Source of the DNA: Gp13-AA77 sp035516075 | GTDB taxonomy: Bacteria; Acidobacteriota; Terriglobia; UBA7540 | DNA: 19,292 nucleotides | Direction: 5' to 3' | NCBI GenBank assembly: GCA_035516075.1 | Contig: DATJAQ010000387.1 | Location: 1 to 19,292, forward strand | Part shown: piece after piece, positions 15,829 through 19,292 of the stretch | Numbering within the stretch: the first letter of the stretch is position 1 | How the letters are laid out: every line of letters begins with the position of its first letter | Notes under the pieces: generated by a model | What the model was told of the DNA's origin: nothing | Databases searched by the model: none | The model's input: only the letters and a program-made list of their open reading frames with translations | Translations under genes and position numbers: made by a program

Positions 15829-19292
<3,464 letters not shown>

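Overview
The window is GC-rich bacterial DNA with dense protein coding on both strands, one tRNA gene and no recognisable insertion sequence, phage gene or CRISPR array. The mix of genes fits a soil-type Acidobacteriota genome: secreted GloVer-repeat proteins with an IPT/TIG tail, a heptad purine/pyrimidine repeat right after a stop codon, and a large lipid/polyketide synthase. This placement is inferred from gene content only. Deltaproteobacterial/Myxococcota or Verrucomicrobiota-type genomes are not excluded.

Left part (1-4669, all minus strand): gcvT, the aminomethyltransferase of the glycine cleavage system, lies at the left edge. Behind it are two tandemly duplicated genes for secreted proteins. 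Each has seven GloVer repeats of about 50-60 residues followed by one IPT/TIG domain. Seven such repeats suggest a seven-bladed beta-propeller.

Middle part (4670-9404): a 655-base non-coding stretch holds a candidate promoter and a pair of 16-base direct repeats. It is followed by a plus-strand APC-superfamily permease with a long cytosolic C-terminal domain that may be USP-like. A minus-strand EamA/DMT transporter converges on it, with 11 bases between the stop codons. A second non-coding stretch of about 650 bases with short repeats and palindromes leads to a complete tRNA-Leu(CAA) gene.

Right part (9405-19292, minus strand) is the most interesting region: a tight three-gene operon. In transcription order it holds (i) the C-terminal part of a PfaA-like type I fatty acid/polyketide synthase (ACP-ACP-ACP-KR-DH visible, N-terminus beyond the right edge), (ii) a single-chain multidomain acyl-CoA carboxylase of eukaryotic-like layout (biotin carboxylase, biotin carrier, central domain, two-lobed carboxyltransferase; 1869 residues), and (iii) an Sfp-type 4'-phosphopantetheinyl transferase. 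The gaps are 47 and 5 bases. The operon could therefore carry its own malonyl-CoA supply, its own carrier-protein activator and the synthase itself. Both ACP domains whose modification site is visible read D-T-V where the standard motif has D-S-L/I, so the phosphopantetheine-bearing serine is a threonine. The second catalytic residue of the DH domain is Glu instead of the usual Asp. The chemistry of this synthase is therefore not predictable from standard PUFA or PKS systems.
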